A stretch of 64,000 nucleotides of DNA from Methylobacterium sp. 10 (GCF_000519085.1 NZ_KI912577.1:1352533-1416532); one strand, 5' to 3'. Shown: positions 53,506-62,728, counted from the stretch's first letter. Numbers and translations are program-made. Notes: generated by a model from the letters alone, not told the origin.

Positions 53506-54162
53506 ATGCCGGTCGCCACGCTCACGATCTCGAGCCGGAACTACTCCTCGTGGTCGCTCCGGGGATGGCTGGTCTGCCGCATGGCGGGGCTCGATTTCGA
53601 GACCGAAGTCCTGCCCGGCGACGACGCATCCACGCGGGCCGAATTACTGCACCTGTCGCCGTCCTTCCTCGTGCCCCGCCTGGTCCATGGCGAGATCGAG
53701 GTCTGGGATACCCTGGCCCTCTCCCAGTATCTCAACGAGACCTATCCCGATGCGGGCTTCCTGCCGAAGGATCCCGTGGCCCGGGCGCGCTGCCGCTCGA
53801 TCTCGGGCGAGATGCATGGCGGGTTCATCAACCTGCGCTCGGCGCTGCCGATGAACCTCCGGGCCCGCCACACCGATTTCAAGATCTTCAACGGAGCCCG
53901 GGGCGATATCGAGCGGGTCATCACGATCGTCGAGGATTGCCTGTCGCGCTACGACGGCCCGTTTCTGTTCGGGACACGCCCGAGCCTGGCCGATGCCATG
54001 TTCGCGCCGGTCTGCACCCGGTTCCAGACCTACGGCGTCCCGCTGCCCGGCAAGGTCGCCGCCTATCGCGACACCATCCTCGCCTGGCCGCTGATGGTGG
54101 AGTGGACCGAGGCGGCCGCTGCCGAGCCCGACGAGATCGAAGAACTCGACATGGAGTTCTGA
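53506..54162 (+). CDS. glutathione S-transferase family protein
   Basis: 218 aa from MPVATLTISSRNYSSWSLRG. The N-terminal thioredoxin fold has the Ser-rich catalytic region (SSRNYSSWSLRG) and the glutathione-binding VPRLVHGEIEVWDTLALSQY. The helical C-terminal domain follows (FLFGTRPSLADAMFAPVCTR). It conjugates or reduces substrates with glutathione. AGGGG lies 6 nt before the ATG at 53506; ATGs at 53470 and 53500 are alternatives. Confidence 0.87.
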   Translation: MPVATLTISSRNYSSWSLRGWLVCRMAGLDFETEVLPGDDASTRAELLHLSPSFLVPRLVHGEIEVWDTLALSQYLNETYPDAGFLPKDPVARARCRSISGEMHGGFINLRSALPMNLRARHTDFKIFNGARGDIERVITIVEDCLSRYDGPFLFGTRPSLADAMFAPVCTRFQTYGVPLPGKVAAYRDTILAWPLMVEWTEAAAAEPDEIEELDMEF

Positions 54163-54168
54163 GAGACC

Positions 54169-54194
54169 GTCCCCGGCGCGCTTGCACCGGGGAC
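54169..54194. terminator. bidirectional terminator after the GST gene
   Basis: Stem gtccccgg / ccggggac (8 bp) with a 10-nt loop, between convergent genes. Confidence 0.65.
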
Positions 54195-54203
54195 GCATCA
54201 CCT

Positions 54204-54782
54204 TCAGGTGTTGAAGTCGAACAACAGGGCGCTGCTCGAAGCGCTGGATTCTTTTGCGCCGGAGGCGGCGTAGCCGGACGCGCTGGCCTGGGAGGCCTGG
54301 AGCGTCGTCATGAAGCTCTCCAGAAGCTCGCTGACGCTGGCCGATGTCTCGCTCGAGGTTGAAGCGCTCTGCGTCTCGTCGTCGGAGGGCGGGGGGCCGA
54401 GCGGGCGTGCGCCGGCCCCCGCCGCGCCGCCGGTTCCTCCCTTACCCGGTGCATTGGCCTCGAACAGCGATTTCAGGGTCTCGGCCTGATCGTCGGTGAG
54501 GCTGCCGCTCGAGACCTGATCGTCGATCAGACTGCTGATCTTGTCCTGGATCTGCGACGGGTCGAGGCGGGTACGCGTGCTGCCGGTCGAAGCGGAGCCG
54601 CCGCTCTTCAGGCTCGCATCGATCGAATGTAGGGCACTGGAGAGAGCGGTGCCGTCGGTGGCGCTGATGCTGCCCGTCGAGACTTCGCTGCCGATGGCCT
54701 GCGCGACCGGATTGCCTTTGGGCGGCGGCGGACGCTGGGCCTGGAACAGGGCGGAGGTCTGGGTGGAACTGACGGATGTCAT
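54204..54782 (-). CDS. Ser/Ala-rich protein with EF-hand-like helices, unknown function
   Basis: 192 aa, no signal peptide. The N-terminal and C-terminal parts are Ser/Thr/Ala-rich and disordered-looking. The middle (about 70-110: LDPSQIQDKISSLIDDQVSS, GSLTDDQAETLKSLFEA) is helical, with DDQ..SGSLTDDQ resembling a degenerate EF-hand loop. No family assigned. Such proteins in this group are often exported or flagellum-associated, but nothing here proves it. Confidence 0.6.
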   Translation of the reverse strand: MTSVSSTQTSALFQAQRPPPPKGNPVAQAIGSEVSTGSISATDGTALSSALHSIDASLKSGGSASTGSTRTRLDPSQIQDKISSLIDDQVSSGSLTDDQAETLKSLFEANAPGKGGTGGAAGAGARPLGPPPSDDETQSASTSSETSASVSELLESFMTTLQASQASASGYAASGAKESSASSSALLFDFNT

Positions 54783-54932
54783 GGCGCGGTCGCCTCGGTC
54801 GCATGCCGTCGCGTGGGGCCGGCGACGGGTGTCCAGAAAGCGATGCCCGAGGTTAATCGGACCTTGCCCGCAGCCGGCACGAGAGTTTCCCGATGTTTCC
54901 GCCCCGCGCTCCGAAACATTCGGATGCCAAAA

Positions 54933-56366
54933 TCATCGCGTGGCCGGTGCGACGGCCCCATGGTTCGGCGATGGAGCCGCGCGCGGCGGCGCTCCCTGAG
55001 CGACGGCGAGGGGCAGGTCGATGCGGGCCACGAGGCCACGGGGCGCCTTGGTCGACAGGGTCAGCCGGCCGCCATGCCCCTCGACGATGGCGAGCACGAT
55101 CGAGAGGCCGAGGCCGAAACCGCTGGCCTCGTCGAGGTTCCGGGCCCGGTCGCCGCGCACGAAGGGCTGCATCATGGCGTCGCGCTCGGCCTCCGGAATA
55201 CCGGGGCCGTCATCGGACACTTCCAGTGCCACCCCCTGTTCGGACGGATGCATCGTCAGCCGCGCCGAGCCGCCATACTTCACCGCGTTGTCCACCAGGT
55301 TGACGATGGCCCGCTGGAGATCGTCCGCCCGGCCGCGCACGAGGACGTGGCGCGTCTGCTCCAGGCGCACGTCGGCGCCGACATCGGTGAAGCCGTCGCA
55401 CACGGTCTGGACCACCGAGGCGAGGTCGACGAGGCTGTGCGCGCCGCCCGCCTGTCCGTCCCGGACGAAGGACAGGGCGGCTTCCACCAATCCGTTCATC
55501 TGGTCGAGGTCGCGCAGCGTCATGGTGCGGGCGTGGTCGTCCTCGATGAACTCGGCCCGCAGGCGCAGGCGGGTGATCGGGGTGCGCAGATCGTGGCTGA
55601 TCGCCGCCAGCATCTGGGTCCGGTCGTCGATCAGGCGGCGGACGCGCCCGCGCATGGTGTCGAGGGCGCGCGAGACCGCCATCACCTCCTTCGGGCCGTT
55701 CCGGGGCAGGGCCACGAGGTTCATGCCCGTGCCGAAGGCCTCGGCGGCCTCGGCGAGCTTCGCCAGCGGCGCGGTCAGGGCCCGCGTCGCCCAGATCGAC
55801 ATGAGGGACAGGGTGATCCCGAGGAGGACGAAGGTGAAGACGATCGGGCCGGGGCCGAAGGGCGACCGGTCGTCGTCCGGCAGGGTGGCCCGGAGGCTCG
55901 CCCCCGAGGGCGTCACGATGCCGATGCGGGTGCCGCCTCCTGGCTCCCTCCGGCCCGGCGGCGACAGATCGGTGATCGTGAGCGGCCGGCCGAAACCCTC
56001 GCGCATGCGCCGGACCATGGGATGGTCCGGCCGCCCGTTCCGGGTGCCGGCGGCGGGAGGTTCCGGCGAGGCCGGGGCCGTTTCGATCTGCAGGGCGGGC
56101 AGGCTGCGGGCCGCGTCCTGCAACAGGCGCGGCCGATCCCCCGGCGGAGCGGCATCGAGCAGGCGTACGATGGTGGCCAGCCGGGTCGCGGCCACGCCCG
56201 GATGATTGTCCGGGTTCCAGGGTTCGCGCAGCAGCAGGAAGGCGAGGGTCGCCACCGCATGGCTGACGACGATGGCGGCCACGCTGAGCATCGCGATCTG
56301 GCCGGCGATGCTGCGGGGCGGATAGCCGACGAGGCGGCGCCACCGGCCCTTCGCGGCCGCGCTCAT
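54933..56366 (-). CDS. membrane sensor histidine kinase
   Basis: 477 aa. Membrane helices are at about 20-45 and 176-198, with a periplasmic sensor part between. A HAMP-like linker follows, then HisKA with the phospho-accepting His in AAISHDLRTPITRLRLRAEF, and an HATPase with NLVDNAVKYGG, DDGPGIPEAERD and GFGLGLSIVLAIVEGHGG. Its start overlaps the stop of the response regulator gene (ATGA). The pair is a standard EnvZ/OmpR-type system of unknown signal. Confidence 0.93.
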   Translation of the reverse strand: MSAAAKGRWRRLVGYPPRSIAGQIAMLSVAAIVVSHAVATLAFLLLREPWNPDNHPGVAATRLATIVRLLDAAPPGDRPRLLQDAARSLPALQIETAPASPEPPAAGTRNGRPDHPMVRRMREGFGRPLTITDLSPPGRREPGGGTRIGIVTPSGASLRATLPDDDRSPFGPGPIVFTFVLLGITLSLMSIWATRALTAPLAKLAEAAEAFGTGMNLVALPRNGPKEVMAVSRALDTMRGRVRRLIDDRTQMLAAISHDLRTPITRLRLRAEFIEDDHARTMTLRDLDQMNGLVEAALSFVRDGQAGGAHSLVDLASVVQTVCDGFTDVGADVRLEQTRHVLVRGRADDLQRAIVNLVDNAVKYGGSARLTMHPSEQGVALEVSDDGPGIPEAERDAMMQPFVRGDRARNLDEASGFGLGLSIVLAIVEGHGGRLTLSTKAPRGLVARIDLPLAVAQGAPPRAAPSPNHGAVAPATR

Positions 56367-57091
56367 GATCGCGTCACCGCCGGCGTGAACAGGTAGCCGC
56401 CCGAGCGGATGGTGCGGATGATCTCCGGATTGCGCGGATCGGCCTCGATCTTCTGGCGGATGCGGCTGATGAGGACATCGATGCTGCGCTCGAACGGGCC
56501 TGCGGCGCGCCCCTGCGTCAGGTCGAGGAGCTGATCGCGCGAGAGCACCCGGCCGGGCCTGAGACAGAGCGCGTGGAGGAGGTCGAACTCCGCGCCCGTG
56601 ATGGTGATGCGGGCCTCCTCCGGGCTGAGGAGCTGGCGCAGGGACACGTCGAGGGTCCAGTCGAGGAAGCGCAGCCGGCGGGCGCCGTCGTCGCCGGCGG
56701 CCTCGGTGCCGGCGCCCCGCCGCAGGATCGCGCGGATGCGGGCGAGGAGCTCGCGCGGGTTGAAGGGCTTGGCGAGGTAGTCGTCCGCGCCGATCTCGAG
56801 GCCAATGATCCGGTCGATCTCCTCCGCCTTGGCGGTGAGCATCAGGATCGGGATCGAGGATCCCGCCCGCAGTCGCCGGCACAGGCTCAAGCCGTCCTCG
56901 CCCGGCAGCATCAGGTCGAGCACGATGAGGTCGACCCGCGCATCCGCCAGCGCACGGTCCATCTCGCGCCCGTCCCCGGCCAGGCTCACCCGGCATTCGT
57001 TCGCGCGCAGGTAGCGCGCCACCAGGGCGCTGATCTCGCGGTCGTCTTCGACCACGAGGATATGGGGCGTGGCGGGATTCGTCTGAGTCAT
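56363..57091 (-). CDS. OmpR-family response regulator
   Basis: 242 aa. The receiver has a full acidic pocket and Asp (HILVVEDDREISALVARYL, then LIVLDLMLPGEDGLSL). The conserved Lys is in YLAKPFNPREL. The winged-helix output domain follows from about residue 140 (ITGAEFDLLHALCLRPGRVL, RSIDVLISRIRQKIEADPRN). It is first in the operon with the membrane kinase. Targets are unknown. Confidence 0.95.
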   Translation of the reverse strand: MTQTNPATPHILVVEDDREISALVARYLRANECRVSLAGDGREMDRALADARVDLIVLDLMLPGEDGLSLCRRLRAGSSIPILMLTAKAEEIDRIIGLEIGADDYLAKPFNPRELLARIRAILRRGAGTEAAGDDGARRLRFLDWTLDVSLRQLLSPEEARITITGAEFDLLHALCLRPGRVLSRDQLLDLTQGRAAGPFERSIDVLISRIRQKIEADPRNPEIIRTIRSGGYLFTPAVTRS

Positions 57092-57240
57092 GTCTCGTCC
57101 ATCCGGTGGCCGTTTATGGCGCGTCGGCGGAGGGATTCGAAGGGGATCGCGAGACCGGAATTGTAAACGTCTGTTTCGGCTCCGTATTCAGGACACGTTC
57201 GGTAAATGTTGTCGGCCGAAAGAGTGCGTCCGCGCCGCCT

Positions 57241-58368
57241 CTACCGCCGGCGAAACCCGAAATAGCCGCCATCGGCGTCGTAGAGCACGTCGAAGCCGTT
57301 GAGGAAGCGCAGGCCGGTATTGACGAAGGGCTCCGGGCGGCGGGTGTTGAGGGTCACCTTGTCCGGCGAGAGGGGCGACGTGTCGCCCACGACGATGTCG
57401 TAGGCCGCCGCCGGTGCTGCGCCTCGTCCGGGAAAGGCGAAGCCGAGGCGGGTGCCGGGCAGGAATTGGCTCCGGCCGTCGTCATCGACGGCGACGGCAC
57501 CGTTCACGGCCTCGCCCGGCAGGGTCAGGTACATCACCGACACCCCGGTATCGACGAGCGCCCGGCCGCAGGCACCGGGTGCCTGCCCATTCACCGTGAT
57601 GCAGACCGGGACACCCTGCCATTCGCCGGGAATGTCCGGGTGCGGATCGAGCTTCACGAAGCGGATGTCGCCGCGCGTATTCGCTCCGGTGAGCCCCACA
57701 TGGATTCCCGCCCGCGTCACCACATAGCCGCGCCGGGCAGGCCCCCGACCCTCGGGTGCGAGGTTGAGGAGGGGGTTGGTGTCGGGCGTGCTCTGGCTCT
57801 GCGCGTCACCCTCCCGCCCGAAGCCAACGCCCATCATCGCGACATGCTCCGGCATCGTCTCGGGCGTACAGGCGCGAGCCGTGTCCGTGCAATCGATCCG
57901 CGTCACCGCGAGGACCGGGATCGGCGCGGTGGTGACGCTGGCCTCGTTGCGGCCGACCAGGGTGACCGGCAGCGTCACCCAGCGCCCGATCATGATCCGG
58001 CCCGAACTGCTGTAGGTGAGCCGCCCCGGCCGCGAGGGCATCGAGTCGAAGCCGGGGATGCGGCTCGCGGAGACCACGATGCCGGTGGAGCCCGTATCCA
58101 TCAGCACGGGGCGCACCTCTCCCCCGAAGGACAGGCCGAGACGCGGCGAGCGCGTCATTTCGGCGCCGTCCTCTGCCGCGTTCAGGTAGGAGAGATACGT
58201 GCCCTGGCGGAAGCCGTCGTAATCCGGCCTGTCGGTGGCATGGGACGGATGTGCGGCGATTCCCAAAGCGACGATCCCGAATGCGAGTGCGGCAGGCGAG
58301 GCGATCTTCGATCGTCCGGCCCTCTTAGGCGCGATGCCGACACGATGCCCACGGCCTCTGCTCATCAT
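57241..58368 (-). CDS. secreted pepsin-like aspartic protease with two DTG motifs
   Basis: 375 aa. The N-terminal signal or anchor covers about residues 20-44 (KIASPAALAFGIVALGIAAH). Two active-site motifs are visible 182 residues apart: VLMDTGSTGIVVS (Asp91) and ALVDTGVSVMYLT (Asp273), and AMMGVGFGR matches the hydrophobic-Gly motif after the first. This is the bilobal A1/pepsin arrangement, not the single-lobe retropepsin type. Two Cys pairs (160/167 and 256/267) could form disulfides. A secreted protease or an inactive binding protein are both possible. Confidence 0.75.
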   Translation of the reverse strand: MMSRGRGHRVGIAPKRAGRSKIASPAALAFGIVALGIAAHPSHATDRPDYDGFRQGTYLSYLNAAEDGAEMTRSPRLGLSFGGEVRPVLMDTGSTGIVVSASRIPGFDSMPSRPGRLTYSSSGRIMIGRWVTLPVTLVGRNEASVTTAPIPVLAVTRIDCTDTARACTPETMPEHVAMMGVGFGREGDAQSQSTPDTNPLLNLAPEGRGPARRGYVVTRAGIHVGLTGANTRGDIRFVKLDPHPDIPGEWQGVPVCITVNGQAPGACGRALVDTGVSVMYLTLPGEAVNGAVAVDDDGRSQFLPGTRLGFAFPGRGAAPAAAYDIVVGDTSPLSPDKVTLNTRRPEPFVNTGLRFLNGFDVLYDADGGYFGFRRR

Positions 58369-58471
58369 CTCGCCCTCCCGAGCGACGAGGAAGCGGCAGC
58401 GGGGCCGACCGGATCATCGCCACTCCAACCGTTCTTCGGTCGAGCATGGCAGATCTGCACTTAAGGGACGC

Positions 58472-59359
58472 TTACAGGGAGGCGACGACGGCCCGGGCCA
58501 CCGACGCGATGGTGGCGCTGCGCGCCTCTGGCGATGTCCTCGCCCCGGTCAGGTAGACCGTCAGGACGAGGGGAGGCCGGCGCGCCGGCCAGATCACGGC
58601 GACGTCGTTGGCGGTGTCGTTCTCCCCCGATCCGGTCTTGTCGCCGATGCGCCAGTCCTTCGGCAGGCCGGCGCGCAACCGCGCATCGCCGGTGCGGCAG
58701 CCGACGAGCCAAGCGGTGAGCAGGGCGCGGGAGGCGGGCGAGAGCGCGTCCGCGAGGACGAGGCGCCGGAGCGTTTCCGCCATGGCCAGCGGCGTGGTGG
58801 TATCGCGCGGATCGCCGGGGGCGGCCTCGTTGAGATCGGGCTCGGTGCGGTCGAGCCGGCTCGCCTCATCGCCGAACGCGCGGATCCGGGCGGTGAGTCC
58901 GGCGGGGCCGCCCATCGTCCCGAGGAGGAGGTTCGCGGCGGTGTTGTCGCTCACCGTGACGGCCGCCTCGCAGAGTTCGGCGATGGTCATGCCCTCGCCC
59001 CCCGCCCTCGGCCCGCTCAGGGGCGAATACGGCACGACTTCCCGCGGCTCGTAGCGAAGGCGCCGGTCGAAGCTGTCCTCGCCCCGGTCAACCCGCGCCA
59101 GCACGGCGCCGGCAGCGAGGATCTTGAACGTGCTGCATAGGGGGAAGCGCTCGGCGCCGCGATGCGCCGCCTGTGCACCGCTGCCGGTATCGAGAAGCCC
59201 GATCCCGAGCCGCCCGCCGCTCGCCTCCTCGATATGTACGAACCGGTCGGCGAGATCCTGGCGGAACGCTCCTTCCGCCCCGACGGCATGTCCCGCGCCG
59301 AGCCAGTTCCCCACGGCCCATGCTGCCGCGCCGAGGGTAAATTCGCGTCGCCTGACCAT
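58472..59359 (-). CDS. class A beta-lactamase
   Basis: 295 aa. A signal peptide of Tat-like character is at the start (MVRRREFTLGAAAWAVGNWL). All class A motifs are intact: Ser76-x-x-Lys79 (STFK), SDN 137-139, Glu173 in EPDLNEA and KTG 241-243. It should hydrolyse beta-lactams by the serine mechanism. Its setting shows no mobile element, so it is probably a resident chromosomal gene. No AmpR-type regulator is adjacent. Confidence 0.93.
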   Translation of the reverse strand: MVRRREFTLGAAAWAVGNWLGAGHAVGAEGAFRQDLADRFVHIEEASGGRLGIGLLDTGSGAQAAHRGAERFPLCSTFKILAAGAVLARVDRGEDSFDRRLRYEPREVVPYSPLSGPRAGGEGMTIAELCEAAVTVSDNTAANLLLGTMGGPAGLTARIRAFGDEASRLDRTEPDLNEAAPGDPRDTTTPLAMAETLRRLVLADALSPASRALLTAWLVGCRTGDARLRAGLPKDWRIGDKTGSGENDTANDVAVIWPARRPPLVLTVYLTGARTSPEARSATIASVARAVVASL

Positions 59360-59588
59360 GCATGCCCTCGCCGGGGATCGGGATTCGAGTCCGGCGGATC
59401 GTCGCCGAGCAACGCGGCGGCATTACGGTGTCGTCCTGGCCAGCGGAATGGGGCTCCGGCCTGTCCCGCCGTCGATTCCTCGCTTCCGGGCCGGGGGATC
59501 GGATTGCCTCGCGGGCCGTCGATTCTTATCTCCTCCTCTCAGGTGCCGGCGCGATGTCCGACGCGGGCCTCGATCTCGGGAGACGACG

Positions 59589-59894
59589 ATGCAAGGCTCT
59601 AAGGACGGCGCGGGCCGCGGTTCGAACCGGTTGTTCGACGATTTCGCCCGGTTGATGACCGACGCCGCCGGGGCGGCGCAGGGGGTGAAGCGCGAGGCGG
59701 AGACGGTGTTCAAGGCGCAGGTGGAGCGCCTGATCCGCGACATGGACATCGCCTCACGCGAGGAGGTGGACGTCCTGCGCGACCTCGTTTCGGCGCTCCG
59801 CAGCCAGAACGATGCCCTCGCCGCCCGCGTCTCGGTGCTCGAAGGCCGCCTCGGCACGCAGGATACGCCCCCTCCGCCGGCGACATCGGTCTGA
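59589..59894 (+). CDS. ubiK: UbiK/BMFP-family accessory protein
   Basis: 101 aa. Helical protein with NRLFDDFARLMTDAAGAAQG at the start and a C-terminal coiled coil (EVDVLRDLVSALRSQNDALA, ARVSVLEGRL). This is the BMFP/UbiK layout; UbiK helps ubiquinone synthesis and BMFP proteins fuse membranes. A gggagacg ribosome-binding site precedes the ATG at 59589. Confidence 0.85.
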   Translation: MQGSKDGAGRGSNRLFDDFARLMTDAAGAAQGVKREAETVFKAQVERLIRDMDIASREEVDVLRDLVSALRSQNDALAARVSVLEGRLGTQDTPPPPATSV

Positions 59895-60187
59895 TTCGCC
59901 GACGCTGAGTCCGGTCTAAGCTTGTGCACAGGAAGGAACGGTGGAAATCCGCTTTCCTGTTCACCGCTTCTCCGGAGCGCTTTGAAACGCGAGTCCGCCA
60001 CGGTCTATAGTGAGTGAAGCACTGATTCGCTTCGCCCCCGGACCCGACCTTCGACCCTTAAACTTCTCGCCGACCAAGCTGTGCCTTGCCTATGCGCGGA
60101 TTCAGCTTGGGAACGGTGACTCGCGAGTGGGATCGATTGTCGTTCACCATTATCGGCGCCCCTTACGGGACGCCAACCTGGACCGCT

Positions 60188-60691
60188 ATGACCCAACTCC
60201 ACATCGAAGGCCTCGACCGGAACGAGCACCCCCTCGACATCGTCGAGCGGCTCGCCTCCCTTCGCGATTGGATCTTCGACCGGGCCGAGACCGACGAGAT
60301 GTCGGTGGCCGTGGCCGGCCGCTGGTCCGACTATCACGTTGCCTTCACTTGGATCGAGGACGTGGAGGCCCTCCACGTGGCCAGCGCCTTCGACCTGAAG
60401 GTGCCGGCTCACCGCCGCACCGAAATCCTCACCCTCATCTCCCTCGTCAACGAGCAGCTCTGGGTCGGCCATTTCGACTTGTGGTCCACCGATAGCGTGG
60501 TGATGTTCCGGCACTCGCTGCTGCTCACGGACGGCGCCGCGCCGACCCAGAGCCAGTGCGCGATGATGCTGAAATCCGCTGTCGATGCCTGCGAACGCTA
60601 TTATCAGGCGTTCCAGTTCGTGCTCTGGGCGGGCAAGTCCGCCCGGGAATCCCTGGATGCGGTCCTGTTCGAGACCGAAGGCGAGGCGTGA
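60188..60691 (+). CDS. YbjN-domain protein
   Basis: 167 aa. It matches the YbjN family: EHPLDIVERLASLRDWIFDR, DYHVAFTWIEDVEALHVASA, and LISLVNEQLWVGHFDLWS. The fold resembles type III secretion chaperones, so a protein-binding role is plausible. Its stop overlaps the proC start (GTGA). The start at 60188 is chosen because homology begins there. Confidence 0.88.
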   Translation: MTQLHIEGLDRNEHPLDIVERLASLRDWIFDRAETDEMSVAVAGRWSDYHVAFTWIEDVEALHVASAFDLKVPAHRRTEILTLISLVNEQLWVGHFDLWSTDSVVMFRHSLLLTDGAAPTQSQCAMMLKSAVDACERYYQAFQFVLWAGKSARESLDAVLFETEGEA

Positions 60692-61515
60692 CCATCCCGT
60701 CTTCCTCCGCCTTGCCCGCGTCCCTCACCCTGGTGGGGGCGGGCAAGATGGGCGGCGCGATGCTGGCGGGCTGGCTCGCGGGGGGACTCGATGCCGCCAG
60801 GACCTGCGTCGTCGATCCGCAGGCCTCGCCCGAGATGGTGCGGCTCTGCGGGAGCCACGGCATCGCCCTGAACCCGAGCGACCTGCCGGCCAACGACGCG
60901 CTGATCCTCGCGATCAAGCCGCAAGGGCTGGAAGGCGCTGCCGGTCTCCTCGACGGATTGATCGCACCCCATACGCTCGTGGTCTCGATCCTGGCGGGCA
61001 AGACCATCGCCGACCTGCGCCGCCGCCTGCCCTCCGCCCGCGCTATCGTCCGGGCGATGCCGAACCTTCCGGCGAGCATCGGCCGCGGCGTCACCGGAGC
61101 GGTGGCGAGCGCCGACGTATCCTCCGATCAGCGTGATCAGGCCGATACGCTGCTGAAGGGCGTCGGCGCGGTGGAATGGCTCGACGACGAGGCGCTCATC
61201 GACGCGCTCACGGCGGTGTCCGGTTCCGGCCCGGCCTATGTCTTCCTCCTGGCCGAGGCCATGGCGGAGGCGGGCGTGGCCGCCGGCTTGTCCGCCGACA
61301 TGGCCGCGCGGCTCGCCCGCGCCACGGTGGCGGGGGCCGGGGCGCTCCTGTCCACCAGCCCCTACGAGGCGGGACAGTTGCGGCACGACGTGACCTCGCC
61401 CGGCGGCACCACGGCGGCGGCCCTGGCCGTGCTCATGCGCGAGGGTGGTGTGCCGGACCTGATGCGTGAGGCGGTCGCCGCGGCGGCGGTGCGGGCCGGC
61501 GAACTCTCCGGCTGA
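60688..61515 (+). CDS. proC: pyrroline-5-carboxylate reductase
   Basis: 275 aa, GTG start overlapping the ybjN stop. It makes proline from pyrroline-5-carboxylate with NAD(P)H. The N-terminal nucleotide-binding LTLVGAGKMGGAMLAGWLAG and the C-terminal signature (LRHDVTSPGGTTAAALAVL) are complete. The AVSGSGPAYVFLLAEAMAEA segment forms the dimer and substrate site. Confidence 0.96.
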   Translation: MTIPSSSALPASLTLVGAGKMGGAMLAGWLAGGLDAARTCVVDPQASPEMVRLCGSHGIALNPSDLPANDALILAIKPQGLEGAAGLLDGLIAPHTLVVSILAGKTIADLRRRLPSARAIVRAMPNLPASIGRGVTGAVASADVSSDQRDQADTLLKGVGAVEWLDDEALIDALTAVSGSGPAYVFLLAEAMAEAGVAAGLSADMAARLARATVAGAGALLSTSPYEAGQLRHDVTSPGGTTAAALAVLMREGGVPDLMREAVAAAAVRAGELSG

Positions 61516-61665
61516 GCGTCCCCCGAAAGTGCCTTTCGCAAATCTCCGGCTGCGCCGTCGTGCTCCGAGCGTGAGCCGACGGTGATCGGGAGTTTTGCGA
61601 GGCACTCTAACCGATCCGCCTGCGCAACCTACATGGTAGGGAACAGACACGAGGATCGAACGACC

Positions 61666-62430
61666 ATGGCCAACACCACAGGTGCGAAGCCCAAGGGCGG
61701 TAATGAGACCGGCGGCAACGAGACCGGCGGAACCGAGATCGCTGCCGCCGCCCCGCAGCAATCCCCGCGCGAGGCGGTCGTCGAGGCCCTGATGCGGCTC
61801 GCCGCCGTACAGCCCTGGAACGACATCGAGATCGGCGATATCGCCCGCGAGGCCGGCCTGTCCCTCGCCGAGTTCCGCGAGCTGTTCCCATCGAAAGGAG
61901 CCGTGCTCGGCGGCCTGTCACGAATCATCGACCGCACGGTGCTGGAGGGCGATTCCTCCGACCTCGCCGAGGAGCCCACCCGCGAGCGCCTGTTCGACGT
62001 GCTCATGCGGCGCCTCGATGCGATGACCCCCTATAAGGACGCCCTGCGCCGGATTTCTTATGCGTTGCGCGGCGACCCGCTCTCCCTCGTGGCACTCAAC
62101 GGCGTGGCACTGAACTCGCACCGCTTCATGCTGGCGGCCGCCGGCATCGACACCGAGGGGCCGCTCGGCCGGCTTAAACTTCAGGGCGTGGTCATCGCCT
62201 TCGCTCGCACGGTGGAAGTCTGGCTGGACGACGACGATCCGGCCCTGGCGCGGACCATGGCGCGCCTCGACAAGGAGATCCGCAACGGCGAGCGCTTCAT
62301 GGAGCGCGCCGACGACGCCCGCCGCCTCACTGCGCCGTTCCGTGCGCTGGGCCGTTCGCTCCTCGATCGCGGCGCCCGCCAGCGTCGGGGCAAGCGGCCC
62401 GAGGACGAGGTCGACCAGCAGACGGTGTGA
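61666..62430 (+). CDS. TetR-family regulator
   Basis: 254 aa. Residues 1-30 are a Gly/Asn/Glu-rich low-complexity lead (GGNETGGNETGGTE). The helix-turn-helix is at about 50-75 (IEIGDIAREAGLSLAEFREL, FPSKGAVLGGL). The C-terminal ligand domain includes MRRLDAMTPYKDALRRISYA. It lies in tandem after ybjN and proC and may be co-transcribed. Its effector is unknown; the C-terminal part is related to a group common in Hyphomicrobiales. The start at 61666 has a gagg ribosome-binding site. Confidence 0.85.
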   Translation: MANTTGAKPKGGNETGGNETGGTEIAAAAPQQSPREAVVEALMRLAAVQPWNDIEIGDIAREAGLSLAEFRELFPSKGAVLGGLSRIIDRTVLEGDSSDLAEEPTRERLFDVLMRRLDAMTPYKDALRRISYALRGDPLSLVALNGVALNSHRFMLAAAGIDTEGPLGRLKLQGVVIAFARTVEVWLDDDDPALARTMARLDKEIRNGERFMERADDARRLTAPFRALGRSLLDRGARQRRGKRPEDEVDQQTV

Positions 62431-62447
62431 CCCGACGAGAAACGTTT

Positions 62448-62562
62448 CCCTCCCCCTCTGCGGGGGAGGGTGGTCGCGGAGCGACCGGGAGAGGGGCAGT
62501 GCCATCTCCGGAGAGGTCGTCCCCTCTCCCGCCTGCTCCGCAGGCACCCTCTCCCGCAGAGG
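62448..62562. repeat. C/T-rich palindromic repeat block after the TetR gene
   Basis: A run of hairpins beginning 18 bp past the TetR stop. Hairpin 1 is ccctccccc-tctgc-gggggaggg (62448-62470), a likely terminator. Hairpin 2 is ggtcgc-gga-gcgacc (62472-62486). The 62521-62562 part (ctcccgcctgctccgcaggc and onward) is partly complementary to the first half. Similar in style to 3839-3960. Confidence 0.7.
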
Positions 62563-62570
62563 TTACGGCA

Positions 62571-62683
62571 TTCAAACATCTTGCGGGATGCGGGGGCTCC
62601 CTCTCCTTCCAGGAGAGGGAGCCCCCGCGCCTCATGGCGAACCCGCTTGGATCGAGCGAACAGCCGTCGAGCAGATGTGTGAA
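62571..62683. repeat. structured dispersed repeat, family B copy 2
   Basis: A 113-bp element. End repeats TTCAAACATCT and AGATGTGTGAA (one mismatch) enclose a strong hairpin, gggggctccctctc / gagagggagccccc. It has the conserved segment aacccgcttggatcgagcga, then acagccgtcgagc. The same layout occurs at 21951-22064. It follows the C/T-rich block, so the two repeat families abut here. Confidence 0.8.
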
Positions 62684-62728
62684 TCCGGTAGCCCGCAGAG
62701 GGGTGAGGGTGGATTGAGCCCGAACGAA

